Positions 53,733-62,918 of a DNA stretch of 64,000 nt are shown one piece after another. Made by a program: the position numbers and the translations under genes. Source of the stretch: Savagea serpentis. Its GTDB lineage: Bacteria; Bacillota; Bacilli; Bacillales_A; Planococcaceae. Positions within the stretch are counted from its first letter, which is position 1, and each line of letters starts with the position of its first letter. The notes below the pieces were generated by a model, which did no database searches, was not told the origin of the DNA, and was given only the letters and a program-made list of their open reading frames with translations. The stretch is from NCBI RefSeq assembly GCF_015351395.1, contig NZ_JADKPV010000001.1:62001-126000 (forward strand), read 5' to 3'.

Positions 53733-53770
53733 GCAAGGGGAGACGAGTGATCGTTTCTCCTTGTTTTTTT
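53733..53770 (+). terminator. Terminator of pycA
   Basis: The stem caaggggagacga/tcgtttctccttg has a 4-base loop and is followed by seven T. Confidence 0.88.
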
Positions 53771-53772
53771 AT

Positions 53773-53812
53773 AAAAAAATCCCTTTTCGAAGTTGACCTG
53801 TCGAAAAGGGAT
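53773..53812 (-). terminator. Terminator of ctaA
   Basis: On the minus strand the perfect stem ATCCCTTTTCGA/TCGAAAAGGGAT with a 10-base loop is followed by seven T. Confidence 0.9.
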
Positions 53813-53817
53813 ACATT

Positions 53818-54732
53818 TTATTGTTTTGAACGATAAAGTAATAAAATGAAATAGGTGAGTAAACCAAATAGCAATGTGACGAATAGAGAGTGGAACATCG
53901 CGATAATTAAGTTCGCTTTCGTGAAAATGACAATCGCTCCTGCGATGACTTGTAAAGTGACAAGTGTAGCAGCGATAATCCAACCCCAATATAGTACACG
54001 TTGATCTTTGTAATGTTTCACTGCATGAATCGCTGCATAGATAATCCATAGGAAAAGTAATCCTGCTGCGAGACGATGCCCCATTTGTACCCATTCTTCG
54101 AAAGAAGTGGGCATGAACGACGTTCCGCCAGAACCATCATGACAAAACGGCCATGAAGAGCAGACGAGTTCAGAATTTGTATGGCGAACGAGCGCCCCTG
54201 TATAAATGACTAAATAGGCATATACGGTAATTCCAATCGTATGGAATCGCAATGTCGATCCGAAACGTACTCCGTCTGCGTCAAACTTTTTGTCGACTTC
54301 AAAGACGATGAGTGTCAGAAGTAGGACAGCTGCGAATGAAATTAAAGAAATTCCAAAATGCAAAGCTAAGATGAAGTCCCCTTGTCCCCACAATACTTGT
54401 GCTGCTCCGATGAGCGCTTGTAAGATGAGGAAAAATACCGCCGTAATCGCTAAAAACTTCGTTTCGCGAATATGACCGAGCGCCTTCCATGACCAAACAG
54501 CGAGAAGAACGATCGCTATTCCGACGATCCCTGTCACGAGGCGATGTGAGAATTCAATCAACACTTCTGTCGTAATGACGTCAGGGATGAGCTTGCCGTT
54601 ACAACCTGGCCAATGACGTCCGCAACCCATTCCGCTGTCTGTTTTCGTGACGAGTGCGCCACCGAGTAAAATAAACAACATTCCGATTGTCGAAATGAGA
54701 CCGAACCATTTTAAATTTTTACTGTATCGCAA
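53818..54732 (-). CDS. ctaA: Heme A synthase CtaA
   Basis: A 304-residue membrane enzyme with eight predicted helices that oxidises the heme O methyl group to make heme A. Conserved histidines are in EFSHRLVTG near 60, LALHFGISL near 124, GHRLAAG near 216 and AMFHSLFV near 277. A cysteine pair in VCSSWPFC near 191 is typical of Bacillus CtaA. It starts with TTG, with TAGGTG upstream, and is divergent from ctaB, the enzyme for the preceding step. Confidence 0.94.
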   Translation of the reverse strand: MRYSKNLKWFGLISTIGMLFILLGGALVTKTDSGMGCGRHWPGCNGKLIPDVITTEVLIEFSHRLVTGIVGIAIVLLAVWSWKALGHIRETKFLAITAVFFLILQALIGAAQVLWGQGDFILALHFGISLISFAAVLLLTLIVFEVDKKFDADGVRFGSTLRFHTIGITVYAYLVIYTGALVRHTNSELVCSSWPFCHDGSGGTSFMPTSFEEWVQMGHRLAAGLLFLWIIYAAIHAVKHYKDQRVLYWGWIIAATLVTLQVIAGAIVIFTKANLIIAMFHSLFVTLLFGLLTYFILLLYRSKQ

Positions 54733-55057
54733 ATGAGATACACCTACTTTTATAAAAAATTGTGCATTTCAACACTTCCGCACTGTCATGATGATAGCGA
54801 AAAAACAGGTAAAAAACAATGTTATTCAATTCACAAACGAATTTTCAGTTCGTTTTTCACAATTTGTTCATAAAAAAGACGTTTTAACTTCACAAAAGGG
54901 GAGGAGAAATGATTTACTATAAGTAAGTGAGGCGTATTTCGCCGTATTATCATGGAAAAACGAGAGAATTGTGAATTACTCTAGAAATTTTCTCGAATTT
55001 TCGTTATAGTGAAGTATAGTAGTAAGCTTTTAAGATAACTTTGAAAGGAGGGTTACT
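54733..55057. other. Divergent ctaA-ctaB control region
   Basis: This 325-base AT-rich gap carries a ctaA promoter on the minus strand (54791-54819) and a hairpin aaacgaa/ttcgttt with T-tail at 54835-54858. A short reading frame at 54909-54926 (five codons, MIYYK) sits behind GGGGAGGAG. Two TATAGT motifs at 55005-55010 and 55015-55020 precede ctaB, without a good -35 box. I saw no clear ResD-type site. Confidence 0.5.
54791..54819 (-). promoter_or_regulatory. Candidate promoter of ctaA
   Basis: On the minus strand TTGTTT, a 17-base spacer and TATCAT lie about 60 bases ahead of ctaA. Confidence 0.48.
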
Positions 55058-55975
55058 ATGTCAAATGGGCGTGCGATTTCACAAAATGTCAAAAGAGAAG
55101 TTGAAACGAAGTCATTTGTGAAAGAATTTTTAGCACTCATTAAAATCGGAATTGTGAACTCCAATTTAATTACGACGTTCACAGGCCTATTTCTGGCATT
55201 TCAATTCACCAACAAAAGTTTTCTTCACAGTTTAGACTTACTCGTATTAACGTTGTTAGGTACGGCGCTAATCATAGCGGGATCGGCTGCGATGAATAAC
55301 TGGATTGACCGTGATATCGATCCGTTGATGACACGTACGAAAGAGCGTCCGACGGTAACAGGACGTTTTGACGGAAAAGCAGTCTTCACCATCGCGATGG
55401 TGCTTATTATAGCGGGAGAGTTATTTCTCTTCTCTATTAATAACGTCGCAGGATGGCTTGGGGTTGCAGGAGTTGTCAGTTATGTGGTCATTTATTCGAT
55501 GTGGTCGAAGCGCAAGCACGTGAGCAACACAGTAGTCGGAAGCTTCTCAGGGGCTATCCCACCGCTCATCGGTTGGGTAGCAGTTGAACCGACGCTAGGA
55601 TTTGGTGCTTGGGCACTGTTTCTCATCATGTTCGCATGGCAACCACCGCATTTCTATGCGCTAGCAATGCGTAGAACGGAAGAGTACAGAGCAGCGAGCA
55701 TTCCAATGTTACCAGTCGTGAAAGGATTTAAACGAACGAAAATTTCCATTCTCGGATGGATTTTGTTGTTGTTCCCATTACCGTTCTTATTAAAAGAGCT
55801 CGGGATCGGATTTATCCTGCTCGCGACATTACTCAATATCGGTTGGCTCATATTGTCGGTGAGAGGCTTCAAAGCGAAAGATGATATGAAATGGGCGACA
55901 GGGATGTTCGTCTATTCCATTAACTACATGACGATTTTATTCGTTTCGATGATCATCTTCTCGATCTTCATTTAA
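55058..55975 (+). CDS. ctaB: Protoheme IX farnesyltransferase (heme O synthase)
   Basis: A 305-residue UbiA-family membrane prenyltransferase with about eight helices. The first Asp-rich motif is NNWIDRDIDPLMTRTKERP near residue 85, and the loop WSKRKHVSNTVVGSFSGAIPPLIGW near 150 is typical of heme O synthases. It attaches farnesyl diphosphate to protoheme for CtaA. GAAAGGAGGG lies just before the ATG. It stands at the head of the ctaBCDEF cluster. Confidence 0.95.
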   Translation: MSNGRAISQNVKREVETKSFVKEFLALIKIGIVNSNLITTFTGLFLAFQFTNKSFLHSLDLLVLTLLGTALIIAGSAAMNNWIDRDIDPLMTRTKERPTVTGRFDGKAVFTIAMVLIIAGELFLFSINNVAGWLGVAGVVSYVVIYSMWSKRKHVSNTVVGSFSGAIPPLIGWVAVEPTLGFGAWALFLIMFAWQPPHFYALAMRRTEEYRAASIPMLPVVKGFKRTKISILGWILLLFPLPFLLKELGIGFILLATLLNIGWLILSVRGFKAKDDMKWATGMFVYSINYMTILFVSMIIFSIFI

Positions 55976-56072
55976 CTACGGAATTCTTTCTGATATGTAG
56001 AATTCATCATAAAAGAGGTTAGTAGTCCTCATAACTTATTATTTTATTTGGAAAGAGAGGTATTCATAAGCG

Positions 56073-57164
56073 ATGAAAAAAGGACTTAAAAAGTGGCGTC
56101 TCTTTTCACTTTTAACGGTGCTCGCGATTTTCTTAGCAGGATGTGGTCAAGAAGAGATTTCTACACTCATGCCAGCAGGACAAGTCGGACGTGACCAATT
56201 TAACTTATTAATGATTGCAGCAGCAATTATGTTATCGGTTATTTTCGTAGTCGTCACAATTTATACAATTGCACTCGTGAAATTTAGACGTTCAAAATTA
56301 GGGGAAGATCATATCCCAGAACAGACAGAAGGAAGTCATTTCCTCGAGATGGTCTGGACGGTTATCCCAATTATTCTCGTATTGATCTTCGCGGTTGTTA
56401 CAGTTTATTACACGTATAAGTTAGGTGACGTTTCAGCGATGGGTGCAACGGATGAGGAAGGTAATCCAGAGAACTTAGTCGTAGACGTTACAGCAAAATT
56501 ATACTGGTGGGAATTTGAATACAAAGACCTCGGTATTATCACTGCACAAGAATTAGTAGTACCAACAGATGAGAAAGTATACTTCAATTTAATTGCAGCT
56601 GACGTAAAACACTCATTCTGGATTCCAGCAGTCGGTGGTAAATTAGATACGAACGTCGAAAACGTGAACAAGTTCTACTTAGTATTCGAAAAAGAATCAA
56701 AAGATTTACGCGACGGTGTATTCTACGGTAAATGTGCTGAGCTTTGCGGACCGTCACACGCATTGATGGACTTCAAAGTAAAATCACTTCCACGTGCTGA
56801 ATTCGACGAGTGGGTTGTAGCGATGCAAAACACAGCAGACGAAAAACCAGTAGCGAACCAAAAAGGTGAAGAAGTATTCGTACAGAGCGGATGTATCGGA
56901 TGTCACGCGACGGACGCAACAGCAGTTCAAGGTGGCGTAAAACAATCAGGTACACAAGGTCCAAACTTAGCGACATTCGGTGATCGTAACCGTGTTGCAG
57001 GGTTCATGCCACATGATGCAGAGAACTTAGAAGACTGGATCCGCGATACACAAAAGAACAAACCAGGTAACAAAATGCCATCATACGGCGAAGACCAAAT
57101 TTCGAATGACGAAATGGACGCTTTAGTCGAGTACTTGATGGGTCTTAAAGTAGAAGAAAAATAA
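56073..57164 (+). CDS. ctaC: Cytochrome c oxidase subunit II with fused cytochrome c (caa3 type)
   Basis: A 363-residue lipoprotein: signal peptide with lipobox IFLAGC (cysteine near 26), two membrane helices (about 45-70 and 90-110) and a cupredoxin domain carrying the dinuclear CuA ligands in GKCAELCGPSHALM near 222. A C-terminal cytochrome c domain has heme-binding CIGCH near 275 and a methionine ligand candidate in NKMPSY near 336. The fused heme domain marks a caa3-type oxidase. It passes electrons to subunit I. The heme c needs the CcdA/ResA-type system seen upstream. Confidence 0.95.
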   Translation: MKKGLKKWRLFSLLTVLAIFLAGCGQEEISTLMPAGQVGRDQFNLLMIAAAIMLSVIFVVVTIYTIALVKFRRSKLGEDHIPEQTEGSHFLEMVWTVIPIILVLIFAVVTVYYTYKLGDVSAMGATDEEGNPENLVVDVTAKLYWWEFEYKDLGIITAQELVVPTDEKVYFNLIAADVKHSFWIPAVGGKLDTNVENVNKFYLVFEKESKDLRDGVFYGKCAELCGPSHALMDFKVKSLPRAEFDEWVVAMQNTADEKPVANQKGEEVFVQSGCIGCHATDATAVQGGVKQSGTQGPNLATFGDRNRVAGFMPHDAENLEDWIRDTQKNKPGNKMPSYGEDQISNDEMDALVEYLMGLKVEEK

Positions 57165-57194
57165 TGACTAGAATTTTGGATAGGAGGTAACAAC

Positions 57195-59075
57195 GTGAGT
57201 TCAGTTGCTCAAAAGAAAGGCTTTGGCGCAGCAGTATGGGACTGGATGACGACAGTCGACCATAAGAAAATCGGTATTCTTTATCTCCTCGGGGGAGCGT
57301 TCTTCTTCGTACTCGGTGGTATTGAAGCGCTCTTCATTCGTTGGCAATTACTTACTCCGCAAAACGATTTCGTAACAGCGGGTATGTTCAACGACTTAAT
57401 TACGATGCACGGTACGACGATGATTTTCTTAGCTGCTATGCCGATATTATTCGGATTTATGAACGCGATTGTTCCGCTTCAAATTGGAGCGCGTGACGTT
57501 GCATTCCCATTTATTAACTCATTAGGTTTTTGGATGTTCATGCTCGGAGGTATTTTCCTTAACTTATCTTGGTTATTCGGTGAGGTTCCTGATGCTGGAT
57601 GGACTTCATACGCATCACTTTCACTCGTATCACCAGGACACGGTATTGACTTCTATGCATTAGGGTTACAAATTGCAGGTGCTGGTACGTTAATGGCAGG
57701 TATTAACTTCTTAGTTACGATCATTAACATGCGTGCACCAGGTATGACTTACATGCGTATGCCATTATTCACATGGACTACGTTTATCGCATCAGCGATG
57801 ATTTTATTCGCTTTCCCACCATTAACAGTAGGTCTTTTCTTCTTAACATTTGACCGTATGTTCGGTGGACAATTCTTCAACCACTTAATGGGTGGTAACA
57901 CGATCATTTGGGAGCATATCTTCTGGATCTTCGGTCACCCTGAAGTTTACATTTTAATTTTACCAGCATTCGGTATTTTCTCTGAGATCTTCTCAACGTT
58001 TGCTCGTAAACGTCTTTTCGGATACCCATCAATGGTATTCGCAACAGTATTAATCGGTTTCTTAGGATTCATGGTTTGGGCTCACCATATGTTCACGGTA
58101 GGCCTTGGACCAACAGCGAACGCGATCTTCGCGGTAGCGACAATGGCAATTGCAGTTCCTACGGGAGTTAAGATCTTCAACTGGCTCTTAACGATGTGGG
58201 GCGGTAGCATTAAAGTAACGACACCAATGCTTTACGCATTAGGTTTCATTCCATCATTCGTTATGGGTGGGGTAACAGGTGTTATGCAGGGTTCTGCACC
58301 ACTTGACTACCAATTACATGACTCTTACTTTATCGTAGCTCACTTCCACTACGTAATCGTCGGTGGGGTAGTGCTCGCAATCTTAGCTGGTACACATTAC
58401 TGGTGGCCAAAAATGTTCGGTACAATGTTAAACGAAACACTTGGAAAGATCACATTCGTGTTCTTCTTCATCGGTTTCCACATGACATTCTTAATTCAAC
58501 ACTGGTTAGGATTCTGGGGAATGCCACGTCGTGTTTGGACATATATGCCGAACCAAGGTTGGGACTTAGCAAACATGATCTCAACAATCGGTGCTATTTC
58601 AATGGGTATCGGTGTCATCATTCTCGTGTTTAACGCGATTATGGCAACAATTAAAAATGAGCGTGTCGGTAACGACCCATGGGGAGACGGACGTACGCTT
58701 GAGTGGGCGATTCCTTCACCACCACCATTCTACAACTTCCCACAAACGCCACTCGTGCGTGGATTGGATTCAGTTTGGTTAGAAAAAATGGATGGGAACG
58801 AATCAGGATTCTTACCTGCAGAGCCAGTGAAAGATATCCACATGCCTTACGGATCAATTCTTCCGTTCATTATGACATTAGGTTTATTCATCGCAGGTTT
58901 CGGTGCGATGTTCCGTTTAGAACATGCTTGGGGCTTACCAGTTCTCGTAGGTGGTTTAGTCGTAACATTCTTCGCGATGGCAGCTCGTTCTGTACGCGAT
59001 GACTTAGGCTTCTACGTAACGAAAGAAGAAGTACTTCAGACGGAAAAAGAAATTGCGCAGAGGGGGCATAATTAA
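57195..59075 (+). CDS. ctaD: Cytochrome c oxidase subunit I (caa3 type)
   Basis: A 626-residue heme-copper oxidase core with about 13-14 helices. The heme a ligand is in ITMHGTTMIF near 72. The CuB site and Tyr crosslink show as FGHPEVYILILPAFG near 250 and AHHMFTVG near 300; HFHYVIVGG near 390 holds the other heme ligands. It reduces oxygen to water and pumps protons. GTG start with TAGGAGG upstream. The length equals Bacillus CtaD. ctaE follows without a gap. Confidence 0.97.
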   Translation: MSSVAQKKGFGAAVWDWMTTVDHKKIGILYLLGGAFFFVLGGIEALFIRWQLLTPQNDFVTAGMFNDLITMHGTTMIFLAAMPILFGFMNAIVPLQIGARDVAFPFINSLGFWMFMLGGIFLNLSWLFGEVPDAGWTSYASLSLVSPGHGIDFYALGLQIAGAGTLMAGINFLVTIINMRAPGMTYMRMPLFTWTTFIASAMILFAFPPLTVGLFFLTFDRMFGGQFFNHLMGGNTIIWEHIFWIFGHPEVYILILPAFGIFSEIFSTFARKRLFGYPSMVFATVLIGFLGFMVWAHHMFTVGLGPTANAIFAVATMAIAVPTGVKIFNWLLTMWGGSIKVTTPMLYALGFIPSFVMGGVTGVMQGSAPLDYQLHDSYFIVAHFHYVIVGGVVLAILAGTHYWWPKMFGTMLNETLGKITFVFFFIGFHMTFLIQHWLGFWGMPRRVWTYMPNQGWDLANMISTIGAISMGIGVIILVFNAIMATIKNERVGNDPWGDGRTLEWAIPSPPPFYNFPQTPLVRGLDSVWLEKMDGNESGFLPAEPVKDIHMPYGSILPFIMTLGLFIAGFGAMFRLEHAWGLPVLVGGLVVTFFAMAARSVRDDLGFYVTKEEVLQTEKEIAQRGHN

Positions 59076-59705
59076 ATGGATGTTTTAAATCACAAGTTCA
59101 CCCCTGAAACTTGGCCGGAGCACCCAGAACGTGCTACACTTGAGGCGAAAAACAAGTTTGTTGGTTTCTGGTTATTCTTAGGCGGAGAGACAATTTTATT
59201 CGCAACATTATTCGCAACGTATTTAGCGCTTCGTAACAGCGGTCCAGACGGATTCGAACATACGACGCAAAGCTTATATGACTTGAAATTAGTTCTCGTC
59301 ATGACACTTTTACTTTTAACATCTTCATTAACGAGTGTTTACGCGGTTTACCATATGCGTAACTTCAACTTCAAGAAGATGCAAATTTGGATGTCAATTA
59401 CAGCACTTCTCGGTACAGGCTTCTTAATGGTAGAAGTTTACGAGTTCGTGCACTACGTTGGCTTAGGCTTCACATTTGGTAGTTCAGCGTTCGCGTCAGC
59501 ATTCTTCACATTAGTCGGTACACACGGACTTCACGTTGCTGTAGGTCTCGTATGGATCACATTGTTAATCTGGCGTAACGCGAAACGTGGATTGAACCTT
59601 TACAACGCTACGAAGTACTATACATTCTCATTGTACTGGCACTTCATCGACGTCGTGTGGGTGTTCATCTTCACGGTAGTATACTTGATGGGAGTGATTG
59701 GTTAA
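59076..59705 (+). CDS. ctaE: Cytochrome c oxidase subunit III
   Basis: A 209-residue subunit III with five helices; the N-terminal WPEHPERATLEAKNKFVGFW and the segment TLVGTHGLHVAVGL with its conserved histidine near 150 are characteristic, as is the terminal YWHFIDVVWVFIF. It stabilises proton pumping in subunit I. Its ATG directly follows the ctaD stop, with GAGGGGG at the ctaD end as the ribosome site. ctaF starts one base after its stop. Confidence 0.95.
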   Translation: MDVLNHKFTPETWPEHPERATLEAKNKFVGFWLFLGGETILFATLFATYLALRNSGPDGFEHTTQSLYDLKLVLVMTLLLLTSSLTSVYAVYHMRNFNFKKMQIWMSITALLGTGFLMVEVYEFVHYVGLGFTFGSSAFASAFFTLVGTHGLHVAVGLVWITLLIWRNAKRGLNLYNATKYYTFSLYWHFIDVVWVFIFTVVYLMGVIG

Positions 59706-59706
59706 A

Positions 59707-60054
59707 ATGGCTGAAATTCAAGTTACGAAACGTACTCCAGCGCAACAACAACTCAATCGCAAACGCGGTAAAGAAGGTATGCGCAATCAAATTATGATGT
59801 TCTCTTTAATGATTTTCTTGACGCTCTGCTCATTCGGTATGGTCGTTGCGTACCAAAATGATGTACTCGGCATGTCAGGATACTTCGTATTACCAATGGT
59901 TCTTTTAATCGCAGCAGTTTTAGTAGGATTACAATTTTACTACTTCATGCATATGGCGGAAGAAGAACACGGGATTCCACAGTTCTTCATGTATACAGGC
60001 ATGATTTTAGGTGGACTCGTACCACTTGCAATGCTTACAATCGTTTGGTGGTAA
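59707..60054 (+). CDS. ctaF: Cytochrome c oxidase subunit IV (CtaF)
   Basis: A 115-residue subunit IVB-type protein with three membrane helices (about 27-48, 54-75 and 87-110), preceded by a basic segment. FYYFMHMAEEEHG near 80 is typical. The start ATG at 59707 lies one base after the ctaE stop. The gene closes the ctaCDEF operon before a strong terminator. Confidence 0.9.
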   Translation: MAEIQVTKRTPAQQQLNRKRGKEGMRNQIMMFSLMIFLTLCSFGMVVAYQNDVLGMSGYFVLPMVLLIAAVLVGLQFYYFMHMAEEEHGIPQFFMYTGMILGGLVPLAMLTIVWW

Positions 60055-60060
60055 TCGAAT

Positions 60061-60097
60061 GAAAACAGTCACTTCCTCGTGAAGTGACTGTTTTTTA
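60061..60097 (+). terminator. Terminator of the ctaCDEF operon
   Basis: A 13-14 bp stem (aaaacagtcacttc with gaagtgactgtttt) has a 5-base loop and is followed by six T. Confidence 0.92.
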
Positions 60098-60188
60098 TTT
60101 TACGAATCGATGTAAATGTGAAACGTGAACAAAATAAGAACAAAAGAAGGAACTTCATAAAAAAATGAAATGAAAGTGAAACGTACGC

Positions 60189-60217
60189 TTGAGTTCGATT
60201 TTTTTTAGCCGTATAAT
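60189..60217 (+). promoter_or_regulatory. Sigma-A promoter of ctaG
   Basis: TTGAGT, 17 bases and a perfect TATAAT lie about 33 bases ahead of ctaG. Its own promoter lets ctaG be expressed separately from ctaCDEF. Confidence 0.8.
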
Positions 60218-60249
60218 GAAAAGAGATTGATAAAAAAGGGGCGAACTAC

Positions 60250-61182
60250 ATGCTACCGTTAAGTATTTTTGGAGCGACAGCACTTTGGAGTCCATATTTT
60301 GCATTATCGCTCGTCATTTTAACTGTTTTTTATTTTTTACTCACCGTAAAATGGCGGGATCGTTTTGAAGGTTCGGAACCTTTAAAAGCGAGAGAACGTA
60401 ACTACTTCATCGCATCGATGATTTTACTTTATATCGTAAAAGGTTCTCCGATGGATTTGCTAGGACATATTTTATTTTCCGTTCATATGGCGCAAATGGC
60501 ATTATTGTTATTAATTGTAGCACCATTTATGATGATTGGGATTCCGAACTGGATGTGGCGCAAAGTTTTTGCGATTACACCACTTGCGAAATTCATTAAT
60601 GTAATGACGAAGCCGATTGTGGCTTTGCTCGTTTTCAGTTTGATGTTCTCGTTATACCACTATCCAATCGTGTTAGATACAGTGAAACTAAATGTCTTTT
60701 TACACGCTGGATTTACGCTTACAATTTTCATTTCCGCACTATTTTTATGGTGGCCATTAATTAACACATTAGAAGGTCAACCACAATTGCACGGATTGAA
60801 AAAAATCGGTTATGTCATTTTAAGTGCCTTGCTTATTACACCAGCATGTACATTGATCATTTTCGTAGACGTACCTGTCTATGAAACGTATATGACAGGA
60901 GAAGCATGGTTACAAGCGATGGCGCTTTGTGTACCCGCTGGAACATTGGCATCACTTCCACCTTCGATTACAGGGCCACAACTGTTCACAAGTATGCCAG
61001 CCTTGTATGATCAACAGCTCGGTGGAATCATTATGAAAATTATGCAAGAACTCATTTACGTCGTCGTCATCGGAAAAATCTTTATCACATGGTATCGTGA
61101 CGAACAGAAAAACGCAGATGTGATTACACAGCGTGAAATTGACGAACGGAAAAAGCGTGAGGAATTGTATCATATTAATTAA
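60250..61182 (+). CDS. ctaG: Cytochrome c oxidase assembly factor CtaG
   Basis: A 310-residue membrane protein of the caa3-type CtaG family with about seven helices. It has the conserved histidine-rich pattern LGHILFSVHMAQMALLLLI near 80 and FSLYHYPIVL near 138. In B. subtilis it is needed to form active caa3 oxidase, likely by copper delivery; it is unrelated to Cox11-type CtaG. A GGGGCG site lies just ahead of ATG. The yozB-like gene follows 17 bases later. Confidence 0.92.
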   Translation: MLPLSIFGATALWSPYFALSLVILTVFYFLLTVKWRDRFEGSEPLKARERNYFIASMILLYIVKGSPMDLLGHILFSVHMAQMALLLLIVAPFMMIGIPNWMWRKVFAITPLAKFINVMTKPIVALLVFSLMFSLYHYPIVLDTVKLNVFLHAGFTLTIFISALFLWWPLINTLEGQPQLHGLKKIGYVILSALLITPACTLIIFVDVPVYETYMTGEAWLQAMALCVPAGTLASLPPSITGPQLFTSMPALYDQQLGGIIMKIMQELIYVVVIGKIFITWYRDEQKNADVITQREIDERKKREELYHIN

Positions 61183-61199
61183 ATAAAGGAGCATGTGAC

Positions 61200-61664
61200 A
61201 TGCAAGATGTACCATTATTGCCTACGATCAGTACATTTTTCATCGTACTTTCCGCAATACTCGTTGCGATCGGTTGGGTGCTCATTGCGAAGCGCAATAT
61301 CGAAGCGCATAAAAAAACGATGATGGCTGCAGCCGTTGCGGCAATCTTATTCTTTACGATTTATATTTCCCGTACTGTTTTTGTAGGGAACACTGCATTT
61401 GGTGGACCCGATCATTTGAAAATTTACTATACCGTTTTCTTAGTATTCCACATTATTTTAGCGACGACGAGTGCAGTATTTGGAATCATCACACTGTACT
61501 CGGGGTGGACAAATAATTTAACGCGTCACCGTAAGCTAGGGCCTTTCACAAGCATCATTTGGTTCTTTACTGCCATTACAGGTGTCGCTGTATACTTACT
61601 TCTCTACGTTTTCTATAAAGGCGGAGAAACGACATCTGTCATTAAAGCGATTTTAGGCTTTTAA
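61200..61664 (+). CDS. yozB: DUF420-family membrane protein (YozB-like)
   Basis: A 154-residue membrane protein with four helices (about 10-28, 38-58, 80-100, 120-142) in the DUF420 family. Conserved histidines in EAHKKTMMAA near 36 and VFHIILATT near 82 suggest heme or metal binding, but no function is established. It is linked to ctaG in Bacillales, as here. AAAGGAGC precedes the ATG. Confidence 0.87.
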   Translation: MQDVPLLPTISTFFIVLSAILVAIGWVLIAKRNIEAHKKTMMAAAVAAILFFTIYISRTVFVGNTAFGGPDHLKIYYTVFLVFHIILATTSAVFGIITLYSGWTNNLTRHRKLGPFTSIIWFFTAITGVAVYLLLYVFYKGGETTSVIKAILGF

Positions 61665-61668
61665 ATAA

Positions 61669-61711
61669 AATTCCTCTCAGGATGATACGACGAACTGAGA
61701 GGGATTTTTTT
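61669..61711 (+). terminator. Terminator after the yozB-like gene
   Basis: The stem tcctctcag/ctgagagg-ga has a 14-base loop and a seven-T tail. Confidence 0.85.
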
Positions 61712-61715
61712 GTAT

Positions 61716-61745
61716 AAAAAAAGCCTCGGCACGAAGGCGGAGACT
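61716..61745 (-). terminator. Terminator of the AI-2E-family permease gene
   Basis: On the minus strand GTCTC-c-GC pairs with GC-c-GAGGC, one mismatch, and is followed by seven T immediately after the stop codon. Confidence 0.58.
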
Positions 61746-62804
61746 TTAAATTTTAAAGTTCGTTCGAATGATGCCAGCTTCTCGTGCTGTCGTAAATAAA
61801 ATGACGACGAATGGTCCGATGAAGAAGCCGAGAAAGCCGAATAGTTTCAGTCCGATAAACATCGCAATCAATGTCGGAAGTGGCGAGAGACCGATTTGAG
61901 ATCCCATCACTTTCGGTTCGACTGTACGACGGATGACGAGTAAAATAATTGCTAAAATCGCAAGTTGCGTGCCGAGCGCTGCATCTCCTGTAATGAATGC
62001 GTAAATGGACCACGGTGCTAACACGATGATTGACCCGAGAATTGGAATGACGTCGATGATCCAAATCACGAGCGACATGACGACAGCGTATTTCGGAATA
62101 ATCAGAAGCAAGCCGACGAATGTAACGGCTAAAATAATTAAACTGACGAGCAATTGTGCTTTCATAAAACCGATGACGACTTTATTTAATCGTGCCGTCA
62201 TATAGCGCACTTTTTGTGACGTTTCATCTTTTAAATGACGGAATACCATTTCTTTTAACTGTGGGAGTTCCAACATGAATAAAAAGAGGGCGATCATAAA
62301 GACGATGAAGCTGACGAGAAAATTTGGAATTTCTGCGGCAATTGCTGTTAATTTATCATAGCTTAATAAGTTGATTAACGAGTCGCGCAATGAAATAATA
62401 AAGTTGTTCAGCTCGACTTGAATCGCTTTGACAAATTCATCAGGCATCCCTGCTGAAAATTTAAAGAAACGGTCTTGTGTCTCGTTCCAGGCGAGGATGA
62501 GTGAGTTAATATGAGCGGGCGCATCTTTCACAAAATTGATAATCCGTGCAATTAAACTCGTCACAGTGAAATAAATCGCTAAAATAATGATTGAAATGAC
62601 GAAAATATAAACAGAAATAACAGAAACTTTGCGAGAAATTTGAATGCGTGTTTCAACAAATCGTACGAGTGGTTCAATGAGCATCGCCATGAGTAAAGCT
62701 AAAATGATTGGAATTGAAACAGGCACGATAAAATATAAACTAATGGCGATCGCAATAATCGAAAGTGTGATGAGCACATTTCGTTTTGTTAAAATTTTCG
62801 ACAA
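61746..62804 (-). CDS. AI-2E/TerC-like family membrane transporter
   Basis: A 352-residue protein of the AI-2E transporter family (YdbI/YtvI/YueF-type) with about seven or eight helices. Early features are a pair of closely spaced helices with proline-rich PVSIPIILALLMAMLIEP near 28 and the late motif VIWIIDVIPILGSIIVL near 240. The family includes the TqsA exporter of autoinducer-2, but Bacillales members mostly have unknown substrates, some linked to Na+/H+ antiport, so no substrate is assigned. TTG start with GGAGGGG upstream. Confidence 0.87.
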   Translation of the reverse strand: MSKILTKRNVLITLSIIAIAISLYFIVPVSIPIILALLMAMLIEPLVRFVETRIQISRKVSVISVYIFVISIIILAIYFTVTSLIARIINFVKDAPAHINSLILAWNETQDRFFKFSAGMPDEFVKAIQVELNNFIISLRDSLINLLSYDKLTAIAAEIPNFLVSFIVFMIALFLFMLELPQLKEMVFRHLKDETSQKVRYMTARLNKVVIGFMKAQLLVSLIILAVTFVGLLLIIPKYAVVMSLVIWIIDVIPILGSIIVLAPWSIYAFITGDAALGTQLAILAIILLVIRRTVEPKVMGSQIGLSPLPTLIAMFIGLKLFGFLGFFIGPFVVILFTTAREAGIIRTNFKI

Positions 62805-62873
62805 CGTGAACCCCTCCGTGAATGGTAATCTCCTATTATTATAACGGAGTCTATTTCATTTGAATACTGTTAA

Positions 62874-62911
62874 CAAAAGAAAAAGAGACTCACTTGAAGT
62901 GAAGTCTCTTT
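62874..62911 (-). terminator. Terminator of the YugN-like gene
   Basis: On the minus strand the stem AAAGAGACTT-cACTT/AAGT-GAGTCTCTTT is followed by TTCTTTTG. Confidence 0.78.
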
Positions 62912-62918
62912 CAACGAA

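Noticed and set aside
54880-54910. GTTT...GGGG sequence that might be a second sigma-B promoter before ctaB
   Set aside because: The -10 half GGGGAG does not match GGGTAT; the GGGGAGG is better read as a ribosome site.
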